64,000 nt of DNA from DATMRF01 sp035566435 (GCA_035566435.1 DATMRF010000022.1:1-64000); one strand, 5' to 3'; counted from the first letter of the stretch, positions 35,014 through 45,600 are shown. Translations and numbers: made by a program. Notes: a model not told the origin generated them from the letters alone.

Positions 35014-36921
35014 GTGACATCGCGTGATCGTTTTTCCTTCTTGAGTGGGTGGATTCTGGTATGCACATATCTGAGCGCAGCCGGCTGGGTTCTCTCCCTG
35101 TTTGGCGCGCTGACACCCGCGGGCTACCTTGTCGTTCTTTTTGCCGGCGGTCTGGGCCTGCTGTTTCTGCGCTCGCGCTTCAGAGCGCCCGCTCGCGGGT
35201 GGCTCGCTCTGAGCAAATTGCGTTGGCGCGCGCGGCAAAGTTTGCCTGCACTGTATTTTCTGTACGCCTCGCTCACTTTTGTGAGCGGGCTGCTTTATGC
35301 GCCGACTAACTTCGATGCGCTGAGTTATCGTTTGCCGCGTGTTCTGCACTGGCTGGCGGAGCATCGCTGGCATTGGATTGCTACCTCGAATCCGCGCCTG
35401 AATGTCAGCGCCACGGCGTTCGATTGGCTGACCGCCCCGGTGCTGGCTTTGGCGCGAACCGATCGGTGGTTGTTCCTCATCAATACCCTCTGCTACTTGC
35501 TGTTGCCGGGGCTACTCTTCGCAGTATTAGCTCGGCTTGGCGTTAAGAAGAGAGTCGCCTGGTATTGGATGTGGTTGCTGCCCACGGGATATTGTTTTGC
35601 GCTTCAGGCCGGTGGGATTGGCAATGACCTGTTTTCTACTGTGTATGGTCTGGCCGCTATTCACTACGGCCTCAAGGCCAGGGAATCCGGGCAAATCCAG
35701 GATCTTTGGCTGGGCATATTGGCGGCGGCACTTTTGACAGGAGCCAAGGCGACCAACCTGCCGCTGCTGTTGCCTTGCGCGCTGGCGCTCTGGCCCTCGT
35801 TAAACCTGATCCGGAAACAGATGGCCACGAGCATTGCCGTGGTAGCGCTGGCGGTGGCCGCGTCGTTCCTGCCGACCGCACTGGAGAATGCACGTTTCAC
35901 AGGATCCTGGGGAGGAGACCCACACAATCAGGTGCAGGTGCAGCTGGAGAGCCCGGTGTATGGAGTGATCGGCAATAGTCTCCAGCTCCTTGTGGGCAAC
36001 GGGATGCCCCCAGTAATGCCGTTTATCAAACAATGGAACCGATTCGTTGAAAAAGAGAAGCAGACTGCTTTTTTCGAACGACTGGTCCGCCACTTTCCTC
36101 GTTTCAGGCTGGACGGAACGAATGAGCTGCCCCAAGAGGAAGGGGCGGGCATCGGGCTGGGATTGTCTGGGCTGCTCGTGATCACCGGCCTGGCGGCGTG
36201 GCAAGGCCGAAAGCCGGCGCAGGCGCGCGGTGGGCCGAACGCGAAGCAAAGGACCGGCATCTTTGTCTGCCTGGGAGCGTGGGTCGCCCTGCTGGCCTAC
36301 ATGGCTAAAATGGGAAGTGAGGCGGGACCACGCTTGCTGGCGCCTTACTATCCGCTGTTGTTTGCCACGTTTCTGCTGTTGCCGGGCACCGAGACTTTGG
36401 TTCGGCGTCCCTGGTGGAGATTGGTGGCTTTGGTGGCCGCGCTGTCGGTGTTGCCGGCGCTGATTCTTTCGCCGGCACGACCTCTGTGGCCGGCACAAAG
36501 CGTTTGCCATCACCTGAGACAGCGGTTTCCAAATCAAGCGTTGCTGGAGCGAGCGACGACCATTTACGACGTATATCGCACCCGCGATGATAACCTGGCT
36601 CCCTTGCGCCTATACATTCCCTCCGCGTGCCTGGAGGTTGGATTGATCGCGGGGGGAGATGACCCGGAGACTTCGTTGTGGCGGCCCTTCGGGGCGCGGA
36701 AAGTTCTCGAGGTTACGCCTGCAAATCAAGCGGAAGTCCTGGGCGGGCGCGTCACGACGGTTGTGGTAAACAAGCAAGCGCTTGAGTTGGCCTTCGGGTG
36801 TTCGGTTGCGCAATGGCTATCGGAAAAGCATCTCCGAATGCTTGGTCAGGAGAAGTTACGCTTGCAGGTTAAAGGCGGGTGGCAGGACTGGCTCGTGGTG
36901 CAGGGCGAGCCGAAACGATGA
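35014..36921 (+). CDS. Polytopic membrane protein, GT39-like
   Basis: A 635-residue protein with about 12 hydrophobic helices, starting at a GTG. After two helices comes an acidic periplasmic motif, APTNFDALSYRLPRVLHWL, which has the Asp expected in GT-C enzymes. Later come LGLGLSGLLVITGLAAW and a hydrophilic C-terminal domain from about residue 505. It resembles uncharacterised mannosyltransferase-like membrane proteins. It may transfer a sugar from a lipid carrier on the periplasmic side. Confidence 0.72.
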   Translation: MTSRDRFSFLSGWILVCTYLSAAGWVLSLFGALTPAGYLVVLFAGGLGLLFLRSRFRAPARGWLALSKLRWRARQSLPALYFLYASLTFVSGLLYAPTNFDALSYRLPRVLHWLAEHRWHWIATSNPRLNVSATAFDWLTAPVLALARTDRWLFLINTLCYLLLPGLLFAVLARLGVKKRVAWYWMWLLPTGYCFALQAGGIGNDLFSTVYGLAAIHYGLKARESGQIQDLWLGILAAALLTGAKATNLPLLLPCALALWPSLNLIRKQMATSIAVVALAVAASFLPTALENARFTGSWGGDPHNQVQVQLESPVYGVIGNSLQLLVGNGMPPVMPFIKQWNRFVEKEKQTAFFERLVRHFPRFRLDGTNELPQEEGAGIGLGLSGLLVITGLAAWQGRKPAQARGGPNAKQRTGIFVCLGAWVALLAYMAKMGSEAGPRLLAPYYPLLFATFLLLPGTETLVRRPWWRLVALVAALSVLPALILSPARPLWPAQSVCHHLRQRFPNQALLERATTIYDVYRTRDDNLAPLRLYIPSACLEVGLIAGGDDPETSLWRPFGARKVLEVTPANQAEVLGGRVTTVVVNKQALELAFGCSVAQWLSEKHLRMLGQEKLRLQVKGGWQDWLVVQGEPKR

Positions 36922-36957
36922 CGAAAGCCCGGTTGAACTCCGCAAGGAACTCGGAAG

Positions 36958-38124
36958 CTACTGGATGGAAGGGTTCTGCCGGCCCGTGTTTTGGGGGTTG
37001 CCGCGGGATTTGGGCCAGGGAGATTTAGCGAGAGGCACACTTGCGTGCAGGGCGAGCATTCCTGGTTGGTGCGGGGGCAAATAAGCTCCGAGGTAAACAG
37101 TTCCGCTGGTTGCCACTGCGGGTGAGGCGGAGTGGCTGCCAAATGCGTACAGCGCCCATTTCCAATCGCCGGGCGAAATAAACGTAATGATCCAGCCGTA
37201 GCCTGAAACAAAACAGAGCGAACCATCGGCGAGCGCGGCTGGCGTGGCTTCGAACATGATGTCGCCGAGTTGCTCGCCTTTCTTCTGGCCCGCAGGAGAG
37301 ACCAGCCAGACGTTTTGATTAACCCCGACATAAAGCGTGCCGTCCTGGCCAATCACCGGAGACGACTCGGTGGTGCCACCGGTTTTCAGCCGCCACTTCA
37401 GGGTGCCGTCCGGGTTCAAAGCGTAGAACCAGCCGTTCACGGACGTGATATAAAGAGTGCCGTCGCTGTCCACCGCTGGGGAGGAAATGATAGGAGCGCC
37501 GGTGGCGAACTCCCAGGCCTTCGTCCCTCCGGGCGTCAGCGCGAAGAATTTGCCATCGTGCGAGCCGAAAAAGATTCTCCCGTCGGCGCTGACCGCTGGA
37601 GAGGAGACGATGGGACCGGCGGTTGGGAACTGCCAGGCCTTGGAGCCGTCGGGCCGCAAGGCGTAGAAGGTTTTGTCCCAGGAGCCGAAATAGGCGGTGC
37701 CATCGGCGCCCAAGGCGGGCGAGGAGTCAACCCAGCCGCCCGTCTTGAAATCCCATTTCTTTTTGCCGTTGGGCCGCACTGCATAGAATTTGTGATCCCG
37801 GCTTCCGAAATAAGCCGTGCCGTCTGAGCCGAGAGCCGGCGAGGATTTTATCTCGCGTTCGGCGCGGAAAGTCCATCTGCGCGACCCGTCGGCGTTGAGG
37901 GCCCACAGGATTCCGGACCGCGTGCCGAAATAGAGTGCGCCATCGTTTCCGACCGCCGGGGAGGAGTCGTTCAGACTCCCTGTTGGTGTCTCCCAATCGT
38001 TGGTTACAGTTGGGGCTGCGCCAGAAGTGGGAGTGGTGAAAGCAAACAGAAGCGCCGGCACAAGGGCCGCTGCCCCGAGGATTCTGTGGCTGGGAGAACT
38101 CTTTGAGATCACTGCAACAGACAC
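36958..38124 (-). CDS. Secreted PQQ-type beta-propeller repeat protein
   Basis: A 388-residue protein with an N-terminal signal peptide (ALVPALLFAFTTPTSG) and seven or eight repeats of about 38 residues. Each repeat carries a version of SSPAVGxDGTxYFGS followed by FYALNPDGTxxW. These are PQQ-like or BamB-like blades, forming a closed propeller. No PQQ dehydrogenase catalytic residues are visible, so it is probably a binding or scaffold protein outside the cytoplasm. Confidence 0.85.
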   Translation of the reverse strand: MSVAVISKSSPSHRILGAAALVPALLFAFTTPTSGAAPTVTNDWETPTGSLNDSSPAVGNDGALYFGTRSGILWALNADGSRRWTFRAEREIKSSPALGSDGTAYFGSRDHKFYAVRPNGKKKWDFKTGGWVDSSPALGADGTAYFGSWDKTFYALRPDGSKAWQFPTAGPIVSSPAVSADGRIFFGSHDGKFFALTPGGTKAWEFATGAPIISSPAVDSDGTLYITSVNGWFYALNPDGTLKWRLKTGGTTESSPVIGQDGTLYVGVNQNVWLVSPAGQKKGEQLGDIMFEATPAALADGSLCFVSGYGWIITFISPGDWKWALYAFGSHSASPAVATSGTVYLGAYLPPHQPGMLALHASVPLAKSPWPKSRGNPQNTGRQNPSIQ

Positions 38125-38221
38125 GTGCGCAGGTTAACCATCACGCAGGCCCGAGAGCAAACCTAAAGGCCCAAGTGCGGAGTGGGGAACACAACGACTG
38201 ACAAAGTTCTCCATAGGTCAT

Positions 38222-38323
38222 TGTAGCAGACGACGTGAGGAGTCTCTGGTGAACCTGTGGATGGCGCGCACCCCCTCACCCTTAGAACCTATTGATCAGA
38301 GACTCCTTACGTCGTCTCCTACA
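38222..38323. repeat. Inverted-repeat element, pair of arms
   Basis: The left arm (38222-38248) reads TGTAGCAGACGACGTGAGG and is nearly the reverse complement of the right arm (38294-38323), which carries GACTCCTTACGTCGTCTCC. About 45 bases lie between them. The element fills most of the spacer between the beta-propeller gene's start and the moeA stop. I see nothing else in 38125-38396. Confidence 0.82.
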
Positions 38324-38396
38324 GACATCAACGCGGTCTTGTGTGGCGAGTTTGTCGGTTGACGCGAAGCGTTGAGTTCCGAGGTTTCGCTGCCGA

Positions 38397-39599
38397 TCAC
38401 CACGAGAGGACGGGCACGGTTGCGCCCTGGGACAGGGTTGTTTGCGAGGGAACATCCACCATACCGTTGGCCGAGGCCAACGAAGTCAGCAAGTGGGAGG
38501 CTTGAGCGCCTGCTGAATGGACTTTCCCACCCCGGTCCACTTTGACTCTCATGAAATGCCGGCGCCCTCCCGGATTCACGAGCGCTTCAGCCAGCACGCC
38601 GGGGTGGGACGGCAAAGAAACGTCCGTCGCGCCTTGCCAGCGCAGCAGCGCCGGCCGCACCAGCAAGAGGAACGTGACGTGCGCCGACACCGGGTTGCCC
38701 GGCAGGCCGAACAGAAACTTTTCCTGCCGGCGGCCAAAAACAAACGGACGCCCGGGTTTAATTGCCACTTTCCAGAATTGAAGTTCGCCGCCCGATTCTT
38801 CGAAGGCGCGTTTGACGAAGTCCATTTCCCCGACCGAGACGCCGCCGGAAGTCACCACGATGTCGCATTCGCGGAACGCCTCCTCGAGAGCGCGGCGAGT
38901 GTCGGCCAGCTCGTCGGCCACCAGTGGAAAGAGAATCGGCCGCGCTCCGGCGCGGCTAACCAGCGCTGAGATTCCGACACGGTTGCTTTCGTAAATCTGG
39001 CCGGGCCCCAACCCCTGGCCGAGTTCTCTCAATTCCGAGCCGGTTGCCAGCAAACCCACGACGGGCACGCGTCCCACCCGAACACGGGCTAAACCGGCCG
39101 CCGCGAGCAGACTGACAGCTCCAGGGGTCAACACATCGCCTGCAACAGCAAGCGTCGCCTCGGCTTTGATATCTTCCCCGAGGAGCCGAACATTTTCCCC
39201 TGGCCGGACGGCGTCGAGGACCAGCACTTCGTCAAGCCGGCCAGGCTCGACCCGTGTGTCCTCTTGCATGACGACGGCATCGGCGCTCCGCGGCAAAGGG
39301 GAGCCGGTGAACACGCGAATGCAAGAGCCCGATTCGAGTGCACCGGTGAACGTCTGGCCCGCCGGGAGTCTGCCCGCGAGGCGCAGGTGGACGGGCGCGT
39401 CCGCTTTAGCTGAAAGGACGTCGGCGGCGCGAACTGCATAACCATCCATCGAAGAGTTATCGAACGAGGGCAGGGCCAAGGGCGAGTGGATTGTCTCGCT
39501 CAACACCCGGCCGTCGGCTTCGCCCAGAGCCGCAGTTTCGGCAGCCGGCGTCGGCATCGTCGAGAGAATGCGCGCCAGGGCATCTTCAAGTTCGAGCAT
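38397..39599 (-). CDS. moeA: Molybdopterin molybdotransferase
   Basis: A 400-residue MoeA, which inserts molybdate into adenylated molybdopterin. Motifs include SSMDGYAVRAADV, CIRVFTGSPLPRSADAVVMQ, LLATGSELRELGQG, VVTSGGVSVGEMDFVK and FGLPGNPVSAHVTFLL, all standard for the family. The ATG at 39599 begins MLELEDALARIL. A run of GTGAAACG-type words lies upstream. No other molybdenum-cofactor gene is adjacent. Confidence 0.95.
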   Translation of the reverse strand: MLELEDALARILSTMPTPAAETAALGEADGRVLSETIHSPLALPSFDNSSMDGYAVRAADVLSAKADAPVHLRLAGRLPAGQTFTGALESGSCIRVFTGSPLPRSADAVVMQEDTRVEPGRLDEVLVLDAVRPGENVRLLGEDIKAEATLAVAGDVLTPGAVSLLAAAGLARVRVGRVPVVGLLATGSELRELGQGLGPGQIYESNRVGISALVSRAGARPILFPLVADELADTRRALEEAFRECDIVVTSGGVSVGEMDFVKRAFEESGGELQFWKVAIKPGRPFVFGRRQEKFLFGLPGNPVSAHVTFLLLVRPALLRWQGATDVSLPSHPGVLAEALVNPGGRRHFMRVKVDRGGKVHSAGAQASHLLTSLASANGMVDVPSQTTLSQGATVPVLSW

Positions 39600-39636
39600 G
39601 GGAAAAAGGTGGAGGAGGCGAGGCGACTTGCAAGGG

Positions 39637-39674
39637 GAAACGTGGGGCGTGAAACGTGATGCGTGAATCACGCA
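39637..39674. repeat. CGTGAAA-word repeat with short palindrome
   Basis: The stretch is built from CGTGAAAC, CGTGATG and CGTGAAT words, and ends in the odd palindrome TGCGTGA-A-TCACGCA (39660-39674). The 13-mer GCGTGAAACGTGA also occurs, inverted, at 52253-52265. Confidence 0.65.
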
Positions 39675-39719
39675 CCACGACCCGTGAATTAGCGACGCAC
39701 AGGCCCGCGGCGCTCCGAG

Positions 39720-41459
39720 CTAATGCGTCGAAGTCAGCACCAGGACCTGTTCGAGAGTCGAAACGCCTTCGCGCACGCGGTCAAGTGCGACCATGCGCAG
39801 CGTGCGCATGCCCTGCCCGATGGAGACTTTGCCCATTTCGCGCGAGTTGGCGCGGGCAATGATCAGCTTGCGGATTTCGTCGGTGACCGACATGGCTTCG
39901 ATGATCGCCAGCCGACCCGCGTAACCGGAATTTTTGCAGCGCTCGCAACCACGTCCACGGTACAGCGTAACGCCGTCAAAAATGCTCGGGTCGATAAAGA
40001 GGTCCTGGTACATTTTCTGGGGATAGGTGACCGGTTCCTTGCAATGGGGGCAGATGCGGCGCATGAGGCGCTGGGCGCAGGCCAGGATGACGGAGGAGGA
40101 GATGAGGAAGGGAGCGATGCCCATGTCATCCAGGCGGGCGATAGCGCCGGGAGCGTCATTGCAGTGCATGGTGCTGAGCACCTGGTGGCCGGTGAGAGCG
40201 GCTTCGACGGCGATTTCAGCGGTTTCCGTATCGCGGATTTCACCGATCATGATGATGTCCGGGTCCTGGCGCAGGATGGAGCGGAGCGCGTTGGCGAAAG
40301 TCAGGCCGATGTCCTTCTTAACGGGCACCTGGTTGATGCCGGGAACCTGGAACTCGACCGGGTCCTCCACGGTGATGATGTTATAAACCGGGCTGTTCAG
40401 TTCGTTGAGCGCGGAATAGAGCGTGGTGGTCTTGCCGGAGCCGGTCGGGCCGGTGACGAGGATCAGGCCGTGTGGCGCATCGACGGCGGCTTTGAACTGC
40501 TGGAAAGTTTCGGGGTCCAGGCCGAGTTTGTCGATGCTGGCCGAAAGGTTCGTTTTATCGAGCAAGCGCAGCACGAGTTTCTCGCCGTGAACGGTCGGCA
40601 TGATCGAGACGCGCAGGTCGTAATCACGGCCGGTGACGCGGATCCGGATACGGCCGTCCTGGGGCAGGCGGCGTTCAGCGATATCCAGACTGCTCATGAT
40701 TTTGAACCGCGAGGCCAACGCCAATTGCATTTGCTTGGGTGGCGGAGTCGCGTCCATCAGCACGCCGTCAATGCGGTAGCGCAACCGCATGGTCTTCTCG
40801 AAGGGTTCGATATGCACGTCGCTCGCTCGATCCTTGACCGCCTGAACGAGGATCAGATTGGCCAGCTTGATGACGGGTGCCTCCTCACTGGAAGCGGCGA
40901 GCTGGTCGAGGTTGACCTCCTCCAGCGCATCGCGGGAAACCTCGATATTCTCGTCCTGTTCCGCGTTTTCGGCTTGCTGGGCGGCATCCTTGATGATGTC
41001 TTCCATGCTGCCGCTCTTGCCGGAATCGATGATGTTGAGTTTATCAACGATGGCCTTCTCGGAAGCGATCAACGGGGCGACTTCCAGCTTGGTGATGCGC
41101 CGGACATCATCGATGGCCAGCACGTTCAGGGGGTCCGCCATCGCCAGGAACAGCTTGTTCTCCAGGCGGGAAATCGGGATGACCTTGTAATTATGGGCTA
41201 GTTCGCGCGGAAGTAAATCGGCGATCTCCCCCGGGATGCTGAGGCGCGTCAGGTTGATGGGCGGCACGTTGAGCACTCGGCCCATGGAAATGGCCATGTC
41301 CTGCTCGCTGACGTAAGCCTTTTCCATCAGCAACTTGAGCAGGCGAGTGCCCTCTTTCTTTTGCTGCTCGAGCAACTCTCCAACCTGAGTCGCGGTCAGC
41401 AGGCCGTCCTCGACCAGCGCGTCGGCAATCCGTTCGCCAAATGTTTTTACGGGAGGCAT
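39720..41459 (-). CDS. PilB/GspE-type secretion or pilus assembly ATPase
   Basis: A 579-residue hexameric ATPase of type IV pilus or type II secretion systems. The N-terminal T2SSE_N/MshEN-like domain (RIADALVEDGLLTATQVGEL) precedes the ATPase core with Walker A GPTGSGKTTTLYSA near 335, the Asp box in FQVPGINQVPVKKDIGLTF, Walker B DPDIIMIGEIRDTETAE and the His box STMHCNDAPGAIARLDDMG. A four-cysteine zinc site (ICPHC near 470, CERC near 505) is present. The ATG at 41459 follows an in-frame TTG. It powers pseudopilus or pilus extension and sits beside a TPR partner. Confidence 0.93.
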   Translation of the reverse strand: MPPVKTFGERIADALVEDGLLTATQVGELLEQQKKEGTRLLKLLMEKAYVSEQDMAISMGRVLNVPPINLTRLSIPGEIADLLPRELAHNYKVIPISRLENKLFLAMADPLNVLAIDDVRRITKLEVAPLIASEKAIVDKLNIIDSGKSGSMEDIIKDAAQQAENAEQDENIEVSRDALEEVNLDQLAASSEEAPVIKLANLILVQAVKDRASDVHIEPFEKTMRLRYRIDGVLMDATPPPKQMQLALASRFKIMSSLDIAERRLPQDGRIRIRVTGRDYDLRVSIMPTVHGEKLVLRLLDKTNLSASIDKLGLDPETFQQFKAAVDAPHGLILVTGPTGSGKTTTLYSALNELNSPVYNIITVEDPVEFQVPGINQVPVKKDIGLTFANALRSILRQDPDIIMIGEIRDTETAEIAVEAALTGHQVLSTMHCNDAPGAIARLDDMGIAPFLISSSVILACAQRLMRRICPHCKEPVTYPQKMYQDLFIDPSIFDGVTLYRGRGCERCKNSGYAGRLAIIEAMSVTDEIRKLIIARANSREMGKVSIGQGMRTLRMVALDRVREGVSTLEQVLVLTSTH

Positions 41460-41468
41460 GGGCAAGAT

Positions 41469-42311
41469 TTATCGGAAGGCCTTGCGGATCATCTTGGTTA
41501 ATTCGACGGGCGGCACAAGATACCAGAGCAAGCGCTGCCCCATCGCCTCCGACAGTTCCTTGCCGGCCTGTTGGTTGAAAGGGTTGACCGTCGCGACCAG
41601 AATGGACTTGCTCATCCGGTCGAAGGGCAGCACACACCACCGCTGGCAGGGCACCGCCGAAAAGCTGCGGATCAATTCCATATCCACATCGTAAAGGTGC
41701 AGCGGGAGATAGGCGCACCGCGATTTATCGGACAACATTTTCAACGACTTCTCAACCGGAAGAATGCCACGGTCGCTCAGAACCTGGACAAATGGTTCGA
41801 CGACCGCGAGCGGCGGCACCGAGAGGTCCGGCTTCGGCCAGCACAGGTCGAAATCGCCGGCGGTGATGACCTTGGCATCGACAAAAAGCTTATGCATGGC
41901 CCTCCGCCCGTCCTCCACCTCCAGGGCGGGGAGTTTGCTGGCGGGCCTGGTCATTTGGATGGTGTCGCCGGAGCGCTTTGCCGAGGTGTCCAAAGGGGAT
42001 TCGACCGGGAAATGGTTGGCTTTACTCTCGATTTCTTTCAACGCCGCCTGCACGTCCGGGTCATCCGGATGGCGTTGAAGGATGGTTTCGTATTCGAGAA
42101 TAGCGGAGGAAAGCTGGCCCATGAGCACATACGCCTGGGCGATGCGTTTGGAGGTCCCGATGGCCTCTTGTTCCCGGCCCAATTTGCTGTAGGCCTCCTT
42201 CAGGATTTCCAGCGATTGGTAATCCTGCGGCTGCGACTGAGTGATCACTTCGAACATCTCAATCGTCTGAGACAGCTGGGCCTCTTCGTTTGGACTTAAT
42301 GTGCTCGTCAT
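41469..42311 (-). CDS. TPR protein with T2SSE_N-like domain, PilB partner
   Basis: A 280-residue cytoplasmic protein. Residues about 10-100 form TPR-like helices (YSKLGREQEAIGTSKRIAQA, LMGQLSSAILEYETIL). The C-terminal half (LPFDRMSKSILVATVNPFN, LLWYLVPPVELTKMIRKAF) matches the GspE/PilB N-terminal domain, but no ATPase domain follows. It ends nine bases before the PilB start and probably binds that ATPase. The ATG at 42311 begins MTSTLSPNEE. Confidence 0.82.
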   Translation of the reverse strand: MTSTLSPNEEAQLSQTIEMFEVITQSQPQDYQSLEILKEAYSKLGREQEAIGTSKRIAQAYVLMGQLSSAILEYETILQRHPDDPDVQAALKEIESKANHFPVESPLDTSAKRSGDTIQMTRPASKLPALEVEDGRRAMHKLFVDAKVITAGDFDLCWPKPDLSVPPLAVVEPFVQVLSDRGILPVEKSLKMLSDKSRCAYLPLHLYDVDMELIRSFSAVPCQRWCVLPFDRMSKSILVATVNPFNQQAGKELSEAMGQRLLWYLVPPVELTKMIRKAFR

Positions 42312-42618
42312 GCAAATTTCTGGTGCCCGGCTAAGACCCACCACCGCTGCGCCAGCGTGTTTCGGCGGCCGGGACGGCTCAGTAATAGCAAGCTTCTGGC
42401 CACTTAGAATTTGCGTCGACGCGAGTCGTAAAGGACGTGCCCGTTTTACGCGAGCAGGCTCAAAAACAGGGTGGTTTGTCCCAAGTAAGCCGGGTCGGGG
42501 GCAGCCTATCTTGACACACTCCCGGACACTTGTGCCCAAAATTCACACGGTGGCTGTTGCTTTCCTTGGCAAAGTCATTAATGGTAAACGGCATCGGGAA
42601 GTTCTCCGGGCCAAAACC
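42312..42618. other. Divergent spacer
   Basis: These 307 bases lie between the leftward TPR gene and the rightward debranching enzyme and should contain both promoters. The rightward open frame continues through it, but those residues are not homologous to the enzyme. I see no repeat or clear promoter. Confidence 0.4.
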
Positions 42619-45600
42619 ATGCCACCGTTGGTTCCAATCATGACACCCGCGCCGGGCGCACGCTTGCAAAAGTTTGTCGGCGACAGCGTTCGTTTTGTGC
42701 TGCAAGACGCCGGTGGTCAGCGGCCATCAAAGGGGTGGCGAGCGTTGCTGCGCACCAACCTGGGACGCGCTGAGCATTTGCGTCGTGAAATCATCCAGGC
42801 CCAAACCCAAGGCCTGCCCCTGGCCGGCGCGTCCTGGCGCGATGTGCCGATGGCGGAAGAGGCTGGAGGGTGGTCCCTTGAACTGCCGCTGGCCGAAGTC
42901 GGCTATTTCAAGGCCAAGGCCTACCTGCTGGACCCCGGCGGCTGGCAGCATTGGCCGGAGGGACCCGATGTGGGCATCTCCGTACACCCGGACCGATACC
43001 GCACCGGGAATATCCTCTACTGTGCCTTTACCCGCATGTTCGGCCCACCGCGGACGGCCAAGGTCACGCAGGACCAAGCACTCGAACGGACGCTCGCGCC
43101 GCTGGAGCAAGCCGGTCACACGGTCATTCCACCGTCAGGTAGGCTGCGGGACCTGACCGCGCAGTTACCGCACATTTTTGGGACACTGGGTTGTCGGATC
43201 TTGCATCTCTTGCCAATAAATCCGACACCGACCACCTACGCGCGTTTCGGACGCTACGGAAGCCCTTATGCCGCTCTGGACCTTCGGGGGGTTGATCCGG
43301 CGCTGATTGATTTTGACCGCCGCACCACCGGCATCGACCAGTTCCGCGAGCTGACTTACCGGTCACATGAGCTAGGCGGCCGGGTTTTTCTTGACCTGGT
43401 TATCAATCACACCGGTTGGGGTTCGGTGCTGCAGGAACAGCATCCGGAATGGTTCCTCCGCAACGCCGACGGCACTTTCGCAAGCCCAGGCGCGTGGGGG
43501 GTGACCTGGGAAGACCTGGTTGAACTTAAACATCAATACGTCGCCTTGTGGGATGAGCTGGCGGGAACCTTTTTGACATGGTGCCGGCGCGGGGCGGATG
43601 GGTTCCGCTGTGATGCCGGCTACAAAGTCCCGGTGGCAGCGTGGCAGTATATCGTCGCGCGCGTGCAGCAGGAGTATCCGGAAACCATCTTTCTGCTGGA
43701 GGGCCTCGGCGGCGCATGGGAGACCACCGAAGCCTTGCTCACTGGGGGCGGCCTGCAATGGGCCTATTCCGAACTGTTCCAGAACTATTCCGGCGCCGAC
43801 GTCGCCAATTACCTTGTCCACAGCTTTAACCAAAGCCAGCGCGTCGGCCTGCTGGTCCACTACAGCGAAACCCATGACAACAAACGTCTCGCCGCCCGCG
43901 GACGCGCCTGGTCATTGCTGCGCGACCGGCTTTGCGCCCTTGCCAGCGTCAGCGGCGGCTTCGGCTTCACTTGTGGGGTCGAGTGGCTGGCCACCGAAAA
44001 AATCGACGTCCACGGCAACTCCGGGATGAATTGGGGCGCCGTGGAAAACCTGCTCCCGGAACTGGCGAAACTGAATCAACTGCTCTCGGACCATCCTTGT
44101 TTTTTTGACGGCGCGACGGTCCACCGGCTCAGTCCCCCCAGTGCCCCGATTTGTGCGCTTTGGCGGGAATCTGACGGAGGCCAGGATGTCGTGCTCGTGC
44201 TCGTCAATACGGATGTCGAGCGTCCGAACACCTTGGAGCTCGACGGTGACTTCGTCCGAAGCCTCGGACCGACAGAACGTGGGCTTGAAGGGAGAAATCA
44301 AAAAGTCGAAGACAGAGCTCAGAGCCCGCGCCTCGGGGATTTGGTGGAATGGCTCGATCTGCTCGGCCAACCCTCGCCGGAAATCCGGCTGATGGCGGAC
44401 GGCAAGCTGACCATCACGCTGGCCTCAGGAGCCGCCTATTGCCTGGCCCCGAAACCAGCTCCCCGCGGGCTGCACGGAGAGGCGTACCGTCGAGCCAGGG
44501 CACAGGCGGCCTGGGCCTTGACAGCGTTGAGCCGCATCCTTCCGGTCGAACAGATTGGCCGTTTCGATTGGCGCGAGTTGGCGGCCGACGTCGAGCGTTC
44601 CCCATCACGGTTTTTGGCTGCCATCACAAAGCTCGCCGCGGACCGGGCGTTCGGCAACGCGCAGGCTTCGAACACCGACGCGAAAGAAAAGCCGCAGGAC
44701 ACCGGAACGTTGTTGACGCCGGCAACGCCCGGCCCCTCGCCTGCTTCGGACCCTCTTGCCTCTCACCCGGACCTTCGCGAGGCGCTGGCGCGGGTCTCGA
44801 GTGAGGACATTTTCCCCTGCGTCGTGCACTGGAATCTGCCGGATGAGCGCCGCATTACTCTCGTTCCACCCGGACATTGGCTGCTGGTTGAGGATTCGGT
44901 TCCCTTTCGTGCCGAGTTGGAGCTTAACGCCACGAACGCGCCAGAGGTAACGAGGGTCGAGTCCGTCGCCGTGGGAAACGGCCACATCTGCTGCTTTGCT
45001 CCACGCACATCCGCTGGCGATGCCACGCTCACACTTGAGCGGTACTCCGAACAGGACCAGCACATCCAGGGCGGCATACGCTTTCTTGCGCCCGAGCCGG
45101 AGATGCCTTACGACGCTTTTCACCATCCTCTCGCCCACAACCTGGTGCTGCTCACGAATGGCCGCGGGGGCATGGCCCGGCTCTGCGTCGATCTGAGTCG
45201 AGTCCTTTCGAAATACGATTGCGTGTTGGCGGCCAATCTGCATCCAGAGCTGCCCGTTGACCGCCACGTCTTCGCCAAGCGCATTCGCGTTTGGGTTAAC
45301 GCTGACGGATTCATCTCTCCGCTCGACTTCCGGAATCTCGCCTCCTTCGAGCCCGGCCCGCCCGCCGCATGGGATTTTATCGCCAGCGCCGGCGATGGGC
45401 GAACAGTGGAAATCCGGGTGGCCGCCAGGATGCTTGAGGGTCGCAACACGACCGTTTTCCGTTTCAGCCGGCCTTCTGCCGAGCAAGCCAGCGGCAAACA
45501 GCTTCCCCCGCAGGCCGATGTGCGGCTCACGGTGCGCCTGGATATCGAGGACCGAAACTTCCATTGGGAGACCAAGCGAAACAGCGGCGCCGAATACCAC

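Noticed and set aside
39723..41201. Long plus-strand open frame (492 residues) opposite the PilB/GspE gene
   Set aside because: It is a mirror of the ATPase coding sequence, with repeated acidic runs and no known domain.
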